64,000 nt of DNA from JACVRW01 sp963803245 (GTDB lineage Bacteria; Actinomycetota; Thermoleophilia; Solirubrobacterales; Thermoleophilaceae): positions 1 to 64,000 of the forward strand of contig CAWDLI010000014.1 in assembly GCA_963803245.1 (NCBI GenBank). Direction: 5' to 3'. This document shows positions 16,178 through 24,219 of the stretch, in pieces (position 1 is the first letter of the stretch; each line of letters opens with the position of its first letter). The notes beneath the pieces were generated by a model that did not search any database, was not told the DNA's origin, and saw only the letters and a program-made list of their open reading frames with translations. The translations under genes were made by a program, and so were the position numbers.

Positions 16178-17617
16178 GTGTTCCGGCTTCGCTCCCTACG
16201 GAACAAGCTGGCGCTGCTCTTCTTCGGCATCACCGCGGCGGCCTTCGCCGTCATCTACTTCGTGGTCGTGCCCCAGCTCGAGTCGAACCTCGAGAGCCGG
16301 CGCCTTCAGGACCTCCGCCGCGCCACCATCCACGGCCGCGCCCCGCTCGAGGAGCTCATCGCGGGTGAGGCGTCGTCCCCGGCCATCGACCGCCGCGTCC
16401 GGAGCGTCCAGGACATCACCGACGCGCGCGTGACGCTGCTGAGCTGGAAGGAGTCGCCGGAGGGCCCGCAGGGAGAGGGGCGCGAGCTGCGCTTCTACGC
16501 GCTCTCGGACTCGCGGGAGGCCGAACGGGACTTCCCGCGCGACGACGCGCTCGTGCGAAAGGCGGTGCTGAGCGGCCACACCCAGAGCTCATTCGGAGCG
16601 TTCGGCGGTCAAAAGCTCGGGCTCGTGGCTCAACCGCTGATGGACAACGGCAAGCCCGCCTGGGTCGCGCTCTACTCGCAGGACCTCGAGGACGTGGCGG
16701 AGACGGTGTCGTTCGTGCGCGAGCGCGTGCTGATCGCCACCGCGGCCGCGCTCCTGCTCGCGCTGGTGGGCGGCTACCTCGTCGCCCAGGCTCTCGCGCG
16801 ACGTGTGCGCCGGCTCGAGGCGGCGGCGCGCGAGGTCGCCCGCGGACGCTATATCGAGCCGCTGCCGGAGAACTCGCGCGACGAGCTCGGCGAGCTGACA
16901 CGCACGTTCAACGAGATGCAGGAGCAGCTGCAGCGGGTCGACATCGCCCGGAGGGAGTTCATCGCGACCGCCTCACACGAGCTGCGCACGCCGATCTTCT
17001 CGCTCGCCGGGTTCGTCGAGCTGCTGCAGGACGAGGACCTCGACGAGGAGACACGGCGCGAGTTCCTGGACATCATGAGCGACCAGGTCGCGCGCCTGCG
17101 AAAGCTGTCCGTGGACCTGCTGGACCTCTCGCGTCTCGACACGGGCTCGCTCCAGGTCGAGCGCGAGCCGGTCGACCTGGCCGAGCTCGCCCGCTCCATA
17201 GTGGTGGAGTTCGCGCCCGCTTTGAGCGACCACCACACGGAGCTCGAGGTGAGGCTGCCGACCGAGGGGCCCGAGGCGAGCTGCGACCGCGAGCGCGTCG
17301 CCCAGATCATGCGCATCCTGCTCGACAACGCGATCCGCCACACCCCCGAGGGCACGCCGGTCACCGTCTCCGCGCAGCGGTCCAACGGGACCGCGTCGCT
17401 GATGGTCTCCGACCTCGGGCCCGGGCTGTCGGAGAGCACTCGCACGCAGGCCTTCGAGCGCTTCTTCACGGGCGACGCCGCGCGTGGCGCCGGCCTCGGA
17501 CTCGCGATCGGGCGCGAGCTCGCCGAGCGCATGGACGGCCACCTGCGCCTCGCGTCGCCGGACGAGCGCGGCGCGACCTTCACGCTCGACCTCCCCAGCG
17601 ACGAGCGATCCGCGTGA
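16178..17617 (+). CDS. Sensor histidine kinase
   Basis: The 479-residue protein has a first membrane helix (LALLFFGITAAAFAVIYFVVV), an extracytoplasmic sensor of about 150 residues, a second helix (VLIATAAALLLALVGGYLVA) and a HAMP domain. The HisKA box ATASHELRTP follows (phospho-His at about 267), then the ATPase with LDNAIRHTPEG, VSDLGPGL and GAGLGLAIGRELAE. It should phosphorylate the regulator just upstream. Start is GTG. The final codons overlap the HtrA start (GTGA), so the three genes form one operon. Confidence 0.93.
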   Translation: MFRLRSLRNKLALLFFGITAAAFAVIYFVVVPQLESNLESRRLQDLRRATIHGRAPLEELIAGEASSPAIDRRVRSVQDITDARVTLLSWKESPEGPQGEGRELRFYALSDSREAERDFPRDDALVRKAVLSGHTQSSFGAFGGQKLGLVAQPLMDNGKPAWVALYSQDLEDVAETVSFVRERVLIATAAALLLALVGGYLVAQALARRVRRLEAAAREVARGRYIEPLPENSRDELGELTRTFNEMQEQLQRVDIARREFIATASHELRTPIFSLAGFVELLQDEDLDEETRREFLDIMSDQVARLRKLSVDLLDLSRLDTGSLQVEREPVDLAELARSIVVEFAPALSDHHTELEVRLPTEGPEASCDRERVAQIMRILLDNAIRHTPEGTPVTVSAQRSNGTASLMVSDLGPGLSESTRTQAFERFFTGDAARGAGLGLAIGRELAERMDGHLRLASPDERGATFTLDLPSDERSA

Positions 17618-18792
17618 GGGTCCGCGGACTCGCGGCGGTCGCCCTCGTGGCGATCGCGGGAGCGGGCTGCTCGGTCGACGGCGGCGACGGCGACGGGGGC
17701 GGGGAGGCGGCCCAGGCCCCGGCCGAGGTCTCGACCACTCGCGTCCAGGTCGTGGAGGGGCTCGGGCGCCGCGGCGGGTTCGACCCGAGCCAGATCTACG
17801 AGCGCCTCTCTCCCGGCGTCGTCACGGTGATCTCGATCTTCGACGGCAACGGCTTCCAGATCGGCGAGGACGGCGCCGGCGGCCAGGGATCCGGCTTCGT
17901 GCTCGACGGCGTGGGCTATGTGGCCACGAACGCCCATGTGGTGACCGGCGAGGACTCGAGCTCGGACCGCGCCGACCAGGTGTTCGTGGAGTTCTCCGAC
18001 GGCAACCGCGTGGAGGCGGAGATCGTGGGCGTGGACCTCAACGCGGACGTGGCTCTGCTGAAGGTCCAGCCGGGCGGGCTCTCGCTGACCCCGCTGCGCC
18101 TGGGGTCCTCGGCGAGCATCAGCGTCGGCGAGCCGGTCGCGGCCATCGGCAGCCCGTTCGGGGAGCGGCAGTCGCTCAGCGTCGGCGTGATCTCCGCGGT
18201 GGACCGCAACATCAGCTCGCTCACGCGCTTCGGGATCGGCGACGCGATTCAGACCGACGCCGCGATCAACCCCGGCAACTCCGGCGGGCCGCTGCTCGAC
18301 GCGAAGGGAGCGGTGCTCGGGATCAACGCGCAGATCAAGACGAGCTCGGGTGGCGGCGAGGGCGTGGGGTTCGCGATCCCGGTCGATGCGGTGCGCCGCT
18401 CGCTGCGGGAGCTGCGCGCCGACGGCCGCGTGGACTACGGCTATCTCGGCGTGACCACCCTGTCCGTGTGGCCGCAGCTGGCCAGGCGACTCGACTCCGC
18501 CGGCGACGGCGGGGCCCTGGTGCAGGAGGTCGAGGAGGGCAGCCCGGCCGAGGACGCCGGCCTGGAAGCCGGCGACGACGAGATCACCTTCCAGGGCCAG
18601 CCCGAGATCGTGACCGGCGGAGACCTGATCCTGGCCGTGGACGGCGAGCGGCTCACCCGCAGGCACGATCTGACGGACGTGATCAGCACCTACGGGGCCG
18701 GCGACGAGGCCACCCTCACGGTCGAGCGCCAGGGCGAGCGCCGTTCGGTGAAGGTCCAGCTCGGACGCCGCCCCGGCGGCTCCGGCAGCTGA
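17614..18792 (+). CDS. HtrA/DegP-like serine protease with PDZ domain, probable lipoprotein
   Basis: The 392-residue protein has an N-terminal hydrophobic stretch ending at Cys19 (LVAIAGAGC, a weak lipobox), then an acidic linker. The trypsin-like protease has His in ATNAHVV, Asp in VDLNADVALLK and the catalytic Ser in NPGNSGGPLL. A C-terminal PDZ domain follows (ALVQEVEEGSPAEDAGLEAGD, VDGERLTRRHDLTDVI). It degrades or refolds damaged exported proteins. It is coupled to the two-component system by a 4-nt overlap, a common arrangement for stress-induced HtrA. Confidence 0.92.
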   Translation: MRVRGLAAVALVAIAGAGCSVDGGDGDGGGEAAQAPAEVSTTRVQVVEGLGRRGGFDPSQIYERLSPGVVTVISIFDGNGFQIGEDGAGGQGSGFVLDGVGYVATNAHVVTGEDSSSDRADQVFVEFSDGNRVEAEIVGVDLNADVALLKVQPGGLSLTPLRLGSSASISVGEPVAAIGSPFGERQSLSVGVISAVDRNISSLTRFGIGDAIQTDAAINPGNSGGPLLDAKGAVLGINAQIKTSSGGGEGVGFAIPVDAVRRSLRELRADGRVDYGYLGVTTLSVWPQLARRLDSAGDGGALVQEVEEGSPAEDAGLEAGDDEITFQGQPEIVTGGDLILAVDGERLTRRHDLTDVISTYGAGDEATLTVERQGERRSVKVQLGRRPGGSGS

Positions 18793-18811
18793 GCGCCGCT
18801 CCGATTCCCGC

Positions 18812-18817
18812 TATGTT
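18812..18817 (+). promoter_or_regulatory. -10 hexamer of the RsbW-like gene
   Basis: TATGTT ends 6 nt before GTG 18824, so +1 should fall on the start codon. No Shine-Dalgarno sits at the right distance. Confidence 0.5.
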
Positions 18818-18823
18818 GGAGGC

Positions 18824-19219
18824 GTGGCGGAGGTGCGGAATGTGGCTGACGGACGTGATGTCTCGTTGACCATTCCGGCCCGGCCCGACTATCTGGTCCT
18901 GGCTCGCCTCGCCCTGTCGGCCGTCTGCCGGCTCACCCCGCTCTCGCCGGAGGAGGTGGCGGACCTCAAGCTCGCCATCACCGAGGCGGCGAACGACTTC
19001 GTGGACGACGGCCGCTCGCTCGAGGACGAGTCGCGCGTGAACTTCAACTTCAGGCTGCTCGACGACCGCCTGCTGATGGAGCTCGACGGTCCGGCCAGCC
19101 CGGTGGCCGCGATGGAGCAGGAGCTGAGCCGGGCGATCATCGACGCCACCGTCGACGAGTGCGCCTTCAGCGAGCAGCACACGCGCCTCGTGAAGTACCT
19201 GTCGGACCCCTCCGAGTAG
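18824..19219 (+). CDS. RsbW-like anti-sigma factor / serine kinase
   Basis: The 131-residue protein is a single HATPase_c_2 domain. SLTIPARPDYLVLARLALSAV is the usual first strand and helix, and LKLAITEAANDFV carries the N-box Glu and Asn. The G boxes are poorly conserved, so kinase activity is uncertain. Such proteins bind a sigma factor and are released by a STAS antagonist; one STAS protein is encoded at 54875-55234. Its stop overlaps the -10 of the trehalose enzyme, which may tie general stress control to trehalose formation, but that is inference from position. Confidence 0.78.
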   Translation: MAEVRNVADGRDVSLTIPARPDYLVLARLALSAVCRLTPLSPEEVADLKLAITEAANDFVDDGRSLEDESRVNFNFRLLDDRLLMELDGPASPVAAMEQELSRAIIDATVDECAFSEQHTRLVKYLSDPSE

Positions 19220-19222
19220 GCT
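19217..19222 (+). promoter_or_regulatory. -10 hexamer of the TreT-like gene
   Basis: TAGGCT, whose TAG is also the stop codon of the RsbW-like gene, ends 10 nt before ATG 19233. Confidence 0.45.
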
Positions 19223-19232
19223 CCTCGCGCCG

Positions 19233-20468
19233 ATGCTGCAGCCGATCGCCGTAGGCCATAAGAGCCTGGCGGATTACACCCATCTGGCGGGAAAGCCCCT
19301 GGTTGAGGACATCCGGGAGCTCGCCGAGGGCCTCGAGGGCCTCAGGGTGCTGCACCTCTCGGCCACCGCATTCGGAGGCGGGGTCTCGGAGATCCTCTAC
19401 ACGCTGATCCCGCTCATGAACGACGTCGGGATCGAGACCGAGTGGCAGGTGATGCTCGGGCGTGAGGAGTTCTACAACGTCACGAAGCGCCTCCACAACG
19501 CGCTCCAGGGGAATCCCGACTCCCTGAGCGAGGAGGAGTGGAAGATCTTCGAGCGCTACAACGCGCTCAACGCCACCGAGATCTCGGGCGGATGGGACGT
19601 GATCATCGTGCACGACCCCCAGCCCGCCGGCATCCGCCAGCACGTGCCCGAGAAGGGCGGCCACTGGATCTGGCGCTGCCACATCGACCTGTCGACGCCG
19701 CACCAGGACGCGATCGACCACCTGGTCCCGCTCGTGCGCGAGTACGACAACACGGTCTTCCACCTCCGGGACTACGTGCCCCCGGGCATGGACGGCGCGG
19801 CCGCGGGCGTCCGGATCTGCCCTCCCGCGATCGATCCGCTCTCGCCCAAGAACATGGCGCTCTCGCCTGAGGACGCGGCGTTCGTGTGCGATCAGTTCGG
19901 GATCGACGTCGACCGGCCGCTGATGTGCCAGGTGTCGCGCTTCGACCCGTGGAAGGACCCGATGGGGGTGATCGACGCGTATCGCGTGGTGAAGGCCGCG
20001 ATGCCCGAGGTGCAGCTGGCACTGGTGGGCTCGATGGCCCTCGACGACCCGGAGGGCTGGGAGTTCTTCAACTCGACGATGGCCTACGCGGACGGCGACC
20101 CGGACATCCACATCCTCAACAACCTGAACAACGTCGGGGCGATCGAGGTCAACGCGTTCCAGTCCCAGGCCGACGTGGTGATCCAGAAGTCCACGCGCGA
20201 GGGGTTCGGCCTCACGGTCTCCGAGGCGCTCTGGAAGGCGCGGCCCTTCATCGGCGGCGATGTGGGCGGCATCCCGCTGCAGGTGGAGGACGGTGAGACC
20301 GGCTTCCTCGTGAGCACTCCGGAGGAGTGCGCGGACCGGTCGCTGCGGATCCTGCGCGAGCCGGACCTGGGCAAGCGGTTGGGCCGCAGCGGCAAGGAGC
20401 ACGTGCGCCGGAACTTCCTGACGCCCCGCCTCCTGCGCGACTGGCTGCGTATCTTCAAGGAGCGATGA
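19233..20468 (+). CDS. TreT-type trehalose synthase (GT4 family)
   Basis: The 411-residue protein resembles trehalose glycosyltransferring synthase and trehalose phosphorylase: VLHLSATAFGGGVSEILYTL at the N-terminus, DVIIVHDPQPAG and WIWRCHIDLSTP. The C-terminal half has QVSRFDPWKDPMGVIDAY, LVGSMALDDPEGWE and STREGFGLTVSEALWKARP (the EX7E donor motif). TreT joins NDP-glucose and glucose into trehalose; phosphorylases use glucose 1-phosphate. Which reaction is used cannot be told from motifs alone. ATG overlaps nothing upstream; its stop overlaps the OtsA ATG (ATGA). Confidence 0.82.
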   Translation: MLQPIAVGHKSLADYTHLAGKPLVEDIRELAEGLEGLRVLHLSATAFGGGVSEILYTLIPLMNDVGIETEWQVMLGREEFYNVTKRLHNALQGNPDSLSEEEWKIFERYNALNATEISGGWDVIIVHDPQPAGIRQHVPEKGGHWIWRCHIDLSTPHQDAIDHLVPLVREYDNTVFHLRDYVPPGMDGAAAGVRICPPAIDPLSPKNMALSPEDAAFVCDQFGIDVDRPLMCQVSRFDPWKDPMGVIDAYRVVKAAMPEVQLALVGSMALDDPEGWEFFNSTMAYADGDPDIHILNNLNNVGAIEVNAFQSQADVVIQKSTREGFGLTVSEALWKARPFIGGDVGGIPLQVEDGETGFLVSTPEECADRSLRILREPDLGKRLGRSGKEHVRRNFLTPRLLRDWLRIFKER

Positions 20469-21943
20469 CCTCGGAGACGCCCCTCGTGCTGGTCTCGAAC
20501 CGCGGACCCGCGACGTTCGAGCGCGGCGAGGACGGCACGATCTCTCCACGGCGCGGCGGCGGCGGGCTCGTGACCGCTCTGACGGGCCTCGTGCACCACC
20601 GCGACGCCGTCTGGGTGGCGTCCGCGATGACCGACGAGGACCTCGAGGTCAGCCGCACCCATGGCGGCGGCAGCTTCGAGATGGAGCTGGACGACGCGCG
20701 CTACCGGCTGCGGCTCGTCGAGAGCGACCCGGAGGCGTACGACCGCTTCTACAACGTCGTGGCGAACCCGATGCTGTGGTTCATCCAGCACTACCTCTGG
20801 GACCTCTCCAACGCCCCGGACATCCGCAAGCACGAGGTCGAGGCGTACGAGCAGGGCTACTGCCGCGTGAACCAGGACCTCGCCGAGGCGGTGCTCGAGG
20901 AGGTCGAGTCCCAGTCGAGCGCCGTGGTGATGCTCCACGACTACCACCTCTACACCGCGCCCAAGTTCATCCGTGCGGCGCGCCCGGACCTCTTCCTCCA
21001 CCACTTCGTCCACATCCCGTGGACCCAGCCGGACGCCTGGCGCGTGCTGCCCGCCGACATCCGCGAGGACATCTTCGAGGGGATCCTGTCCAACGACATC
21101 ATCGCCTTCCACACGCGCTCCTACAAACGCAACTTCCTGCTCTGCTGCCGCCACCTGTTCGACCTCGACGTGGACGACGAGGCCGGCATCGTCCACTTCG
21201 ACGGCCGCGAGGTGTGGGTGCGCTCGTATCCGCTGCCGATCTCCGCCGAGGCGTTCCGCCGCAACGCGCAGCGCCCGGCCGTCCACGAGTACGGCCGCGA
21301 GATCCTCCGGCGCCGCCGCGAGCACCTGCTGCTGCGGGTGGACCGGGCCGACCTCTCGAAGAACATCCTGCGCGGCTTCACGGCCTTCGACCTCTTCCTC
21401 GAGCAGCACCCTGAGTTCGCCGAGCACGTGACCTTCATCGCGCACCTGATCCCCTCGCGCCAGGACGTGCCCGAGTACGCCGAGTACCTCGAGCGGATCG
21501 AGGCGCTGGTGGCCGTGGTCAACCACCGCCACGGCACGACCGACTGGATGCCGATCGAGCTGCGGCTGCGCGAGAACCTGGAGGAGGCGATCGCGGCGTA
21601 CAAGCACTACGACCTCCTGATGGTCAACGCCATGTTCGACGGCATGAACCTGATCGCGAAGGAGGGGCCACTCGTGAACGAGCGCAACGGCGTGTCCCTG
21701 CTCAGCGAGAACACCGGCGCGCACGAGGAGCTCGCCGAGTTCGCGCTGTCAGTGAACCCCTTCGACGTGCAGGAGCAGGCCGACGCGATCTACCGCGCGC
21801 TCACGATGTCCGCGGAGGAGCGTTCCTGGCGCGCGCAGGGGCTCAAGCGGATCGTGACCGCCCGCGACCCGGGTGACTGGGTCGACGACCAGCTGAGCGA
21901 CATCGAGGCCAAGCGCAAGGGCCACGCCCCGGTCGGCTCGTAG
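20465..21943 (+). CDS. otsA: Trehalose-6-phosphate synthase (GT20)
   Basis: The 492-residue protein shows VLVSNRGP at the N-terminus, the glycine loop RRGGGGLVTAL, WFIQHYLWDLSN, MLHDYHLY (catalytic-site His/Asp), FVHIPWTQPDAW, ADLSKNILRGF, NAMFDGMNLIAKEGP and SENTGAHEEL. OtsA forms trehalose 6-phosphate from UDP-glucose and glucose 6-phosphate. The expected partner phosphatase OtsB is not in the window. The enzyme could make a related compound such as a glucosyl-polyol phosphate, since GT20 proteins differ in acceptor. It is translationally coupled to the TreT-like gene, giving two trehalose-type routes side by side. Confidence 0.85.
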   Translation: MTSETPLVLVSNRGPATFERGEDGTISPRRGGGGLVTALTGLVHHRDAVWVASAMTDEDLEVSRTHGGGSFEMELDDARYRLRLVESDPEAYDRFYNVVANPMLWFIQHYLWDLSNAPDIRKHEVEAYEQGYCRVNQDLAEAVLEEVESQSSAVVMLHDYHLYTAPKFIRAARPDLFLHHFVHIPWTQPDAWRVLPADIREDIFEGILSNDIIAFHTRSYKRNFLLCCRHLFDLDVDDEAGIVHFDGREVWVRSYPLPISAEAFRRNAQRPAVHEYGREILRRRREHLLLRVDRADLSKNILRGFTAFDLFLEQHPEFAEHVTFIAHLIPSRQDVPEYAEYLERIEALVAVVNHRHGTTDWMPIELRLRENLEEAIAAYKHYDLLMVNAMFDGMNLIAKEGPLVNERNGVSLLSENTGAHEELAEFALSVNPFDVQEQADAIYRALTMSAEERSWRAQGLKRIVTARDPGDWVDDQLSDIEAKRKGHAPVGS

Positions 21944-21957
21944 GACCGGCCGCCTCC

Positions 21958-22323
21958 CTACGGAGGGCCGGGGTCGGGCGTGAACTCCCCGTGGAGCGGG
22001 GGTGGCGGCTGCCGGGATGGGCGCTTCTCCGGAATGCCGAGCGCGGGCGGCGGCGATCGCTCCGGGGTGTGACGAGGGTGGGGCTCGGCCCGGGGCCGGC
22101 GGCGCGGAGTGCGCGGGCTGGTCCGCTCCCTCGGGGCCGGCGGGACCTTGACGGACGGCCGCGGGCGCTCCGGGATCGCCGGGCGCCAGGAGTGCTCGCG
22201 ACCGACCGGCGGGGACTCTGAGCGGCAACCACGCCCGCCCGAGGCGATCAGCAGGCCGGCGGCGAGCAGCGCCGCCAGCCGTCCGAGATTGGCCCATCGC
22301 ACCCGGCGCAGGAGCGCCCGCAT
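21958..22323 (-). CDS. Short membrane-anchored proline-rich protein
   Basis: About 121 residues: basic start, one hydrophobic segment (LAALLAAGLLIASGG) ending in a Cys (possible lipoprotein or anchor), then an extracytoplasmic Pro/Arg-rich tail with several PP and PR pairs. I do not recognise a family. The start at 22323 was chosen to place the charged residues just before the helix; an ATG at 22347 is also possible. GC-rich sequence opens many false frames here. I accept this one because of its anchor and its divergent place next to rpsF. Confidence 0.45.
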   Translation of the reverse strand: MRALLRRVRWANLGRLAALLAAGLLIASGGRGCRSESPPVGREHSWRPAIPERPRPSVKVPPAPRERTSPRTPRRRPRAEPHPRHTPERSPPPALGIPEKRPSRQPPPPLHGEFTPDPGPP

Positions 22324-22394
22324 GCCGCCTGCCCGCCACCGGTCCACGTGCCGTGAAGGGCGCCCCGATCCCGGTTCGCCCCAGGTTCCACTGC

Positions 22395-22400
22395 TATCGT
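22395..22400 (+). promoter_or_regulatory. -10 hexamer of rpsF
   Basis: TATCGT ends 9 nt before ATG 22410; leaderless-type spacing with no Shine-Dalgarno. Confidence 0.45.
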
Positions 22401-22409
22401 GGCCCGCCG

Positions 22410-22814
22410 ATGGCCGGCCTCTACGACCTCATGCTGCTCTTGGATCCCACCGCTCCGGACGAGCGGCGCGAGGCCGTGATCACCGAGGTGGAGACGATGA
22501 TCCAGTCGGGCGGCGGCGAGATCGTCGGCACCCACGACTGGGGCCAGCGCAGGATGGCCTTCGAGATCCGCCACCGCCCGGAGGCCGAGTACCGCCTCTA
22601 CCAGTTCCAGGGTGACCCGGCCCTGCTCGAGCGGCTCGGCACGCGACTCCGCATCCTCGACGGCCTGCTGCGCTTCCGCATCATCAAGGTGAAGCCCGGC
22701 CAGCCCACCCCGCCGCCGCCGGACCAGCAGGGCGCCCGCCGCCGCGAAGAGCGCGACCAGAGCGACACGCGCGTGGCCGCCCGGGCCGCCGCGGACGCCC
22801 CGCCGACCGAGTAG
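22410..22814 (+). CDS. rpsF: 30S ribosomal protein S6
   Basis: 134 residues. The S6 core (LYDLMLLLDPTAPD, IVGTHDWGQRRMAFEIRHRPEAEYRLYQF, LRILDGLLRFRIIKV) is followed by a charged tail of about 35 residues rich in Pro, Arg and Asp that is not part of the classical fold. S6 binds the central domain of 16S rRNA with S18. It heads the conserved rpsF-ssb-rpsR-rplI-dnaB block. Confidence 0.95.
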   Translation: MAGLYDLMLLLDPTAPDERREAVITEVETMIQSGGGEIVGTHDWGQRRMAFEIRHRPEAEYRLYQFQGDPALLERLGTRLRILDGLLRFRIIKVKPGQPTPPPPDQQGARRREERDQSDTRVAARAAADAPPTE

Positions 22815-22935
22815 CCACGAAGCTCCCGTTGCGCACGCCGGAGCGCCAAGTGCGACGGCTGTGCCAAACACCCCGCACTTTCTGGCTACTTCTGGCCGCC
22901 GGCGCTCGCGACCGCCGCCCCCGTTTGTACTCTCG

Positions 22936-22984
22936 CTCGACAGCTATCGAGCAGTCCGGACAGACTTGGAAGGGAGCAGTCCAA
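22936..22984 (+). promoter_or_regulatory. ssb leader: small hairpin and strong ribosome-binding site
   Basis: The 169-nt gap after rpsF holds a possible -10 (TACTCT, 22928-22933), a 6-bp inverted repeat (GCTCGA at 22935-22940 with TCGAGC at 22947-22952) and GGAAGGGAG at 22968-22976, 7 nt before the ssb ATG. Unlike most genes here, ssb has a real 5' leader. S6:S18 binding to such leaders is known in other bacteria but is not shown here. Confidence 0.4.
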
Positions 22985-23442
22985 TGGCAGCAACGAACAT
23001 CAATCGGGTCGTGATCACGGGGAACCTCACGCGCGACCCCGAGCTCCGCAGCACGGGGGGCGGCACATCCGTGTGCAGCCTGCGCGTCGCGGTCAACACC
23101 CGACGCAAGGACAACTCGACCGGCGAGTGGGTCGACAAGCCCAACTACTTCGACGTCACCGTCTGGGGCATGCAGGGCGAGAACTGCGCCCAGTACCTCG
23201 CGAAGGGCCGTCCGGTGGCGGTCGACGGGCGCCTCGAGTGGCGCGAGTGGCAGGACAAGGAAGGCAACAAGCGCCAGTCGGTGGATATCATTGCCGATTC
23301 CGTCCAGTTCCTCGGCTCCCGCGAGGGTGGCGAGAACGGTGGCCGCTTCACGCCCCAGAGCGACGTTCCCGCGGATACCGGGGACTTCGAGCAGGCGCCT
23401 GTGGCCACGGGCGGCTCGACGGACGACGACATTCCGTTTTGA
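22984..23442 (+). CDS. ssb: Single-stranded DNA-binding protein
   Basis: 152 residues with an OB fold: INRVVITGNLTRDPELRSTGGG, SLRVAVNTRRKD, WVDKPNYFDVTVWG, LAKGRPVAVDGRLEWREW. A short Gly-rich linker leads to the acidic tip DDDIPF that recruits replication and repair proteins. The tail is shorter than in mycobacteria. It acts as a tetramer on exposed single strands at the fork, fitting its position beside dnaB. Confidence 0.97.
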   Translation: MAATNINRVVITGNLTRDPELRSTGGGTSVCSLRVAVNTRRKDNSTGEWVDKPNYFDVTVWGMQGENCAQYLAKGRPVAVDGRLEWREWQDKEGNKRQSVDIIADSVQFLGSREGGENGGRFTPQSDVPADTGDFEQAPVATGGSTDDDIPF

Positions 23443-23476
23443 TCCCGACTTAGCGAGTTAGGCAGGAGCGACAGCA

Positions 23477-23755
23477 GTGGCGAAGCAGCGAGGAGCCCCA
23501 ACGCGCGACCGGAAGCGCGGCCGCGGCAAGGGAGTACCCGGCGGCGGGCGGTTCAAGCCGTGCCCGTTCTGCCGGGAGAAGGTCGAGATCGTCGACTACA
23601 AGGACGTGGGGGCCCTTCGCCGCGCGATCAGCGACAAGGGCAAGATCCGCTCCTCGCGCGTCACCGGCGCCTGCCGGCGCCACCAGTCGCAGCTCGCTCG
23701 CGCGGTAAAGCGCGCCAGGGAGCTCGGCCTCCTGCCCTACGTCGCCGACCGGTAG
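23477..23755 (+). CDS. rpsR: 30S ribosomal protein S18
   Basis: 92 residues; GTG start with AGGAG upstream. The core reads FKPCPFCREKVEIVDYKDV, LRRAISDKGKIRSSRVTGAC and RRHQSQLARAVKRARELGLLP. The CPFC pair and the later Cys make this the zinc-type (C+) S18. A basic N-terminal tail of about 20 residues is present. It pairs with S6 on 16S rRNA. Confidence 0.97.
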   Translation: MAKQRGAPTRDRKRGRGKGVPGGGRFKPCPFCREKVEIVDYKDVGALRRAISDKGKIRSSRVTGACRRHQSQLARAVKRARELGLLPYVADR

Positions 23756-23763
23756 CCGGTCCC

Positions 23764-24216
23764 GTGGCTCAGGCCATATTGCTGGAGGACGTGGACACGC
23801 TCGGTGAGCGTGGCGCCGTGATCGACGTCTCGCCGGGCTACCTGCGCAACTACCTCGTTCCGCGCAAGCTCGCCCAGGTCGCCACCCCGGCCTCCATCGC
23901 CGAGTCGCGGCGCCGCATCGAGGCGGCCGAGCGTGCCGCCGAGGAGGCGGCCGCCAAGGCCGAGGAGACCGCGTCACTGCTGCGCAAGACGGTCCTCACG
24001 ATCTCGCATCAGGCGGGCGACGACGGGCGGCTGTTCGGCTCGGTCACCTCGCAGGAGATCGCGGACGCCGTCCGGCAGGCGCGTGGCGTGCGGCTCGACA
24101 AGCGGCGGATTCTGCTCACGGAGCCGATCCGGACGACCGGCACCCACATGGTGACCGTCGAGGTGGTGGACGGCGTGACAGCCGACATCAAGACGATCGT
24201 CACCCCGCAGGCATGA
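23764..24216 (+). CDS. rplI: 50S ribosomal protein L9
   Basis: 150 residues; GTG start 9 nt after the rpsR stop codon. The N-terminal domain has AILLEDVDTLGERGAVIDVSPGYLRNYLVPR, the RNA-binding part. A long alanine/glutamate-rich helix (IAESRRRIEAAERAAEEAAA) follows, then the C-terminal domain ending EVVDGVTADIKTIV. It binds 23S rRNA near the L1 stalk and helps keep frame. Confidence 0.96.
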   Translation: MAQAILLEDVDTLGERGAVIDVSPGYLRNYLVPRKLAQVATPASIAESRRRIEAAERAAEEAAAKAEETASLLRKTVLTISHQAGDDGRLFGSVTSQEIADAVRQARGVRLDKRRILLTEPIRTTGTHMVTVEVVDGVTADIKTIVTPQA

Positions 24217-24219
24217 TCT

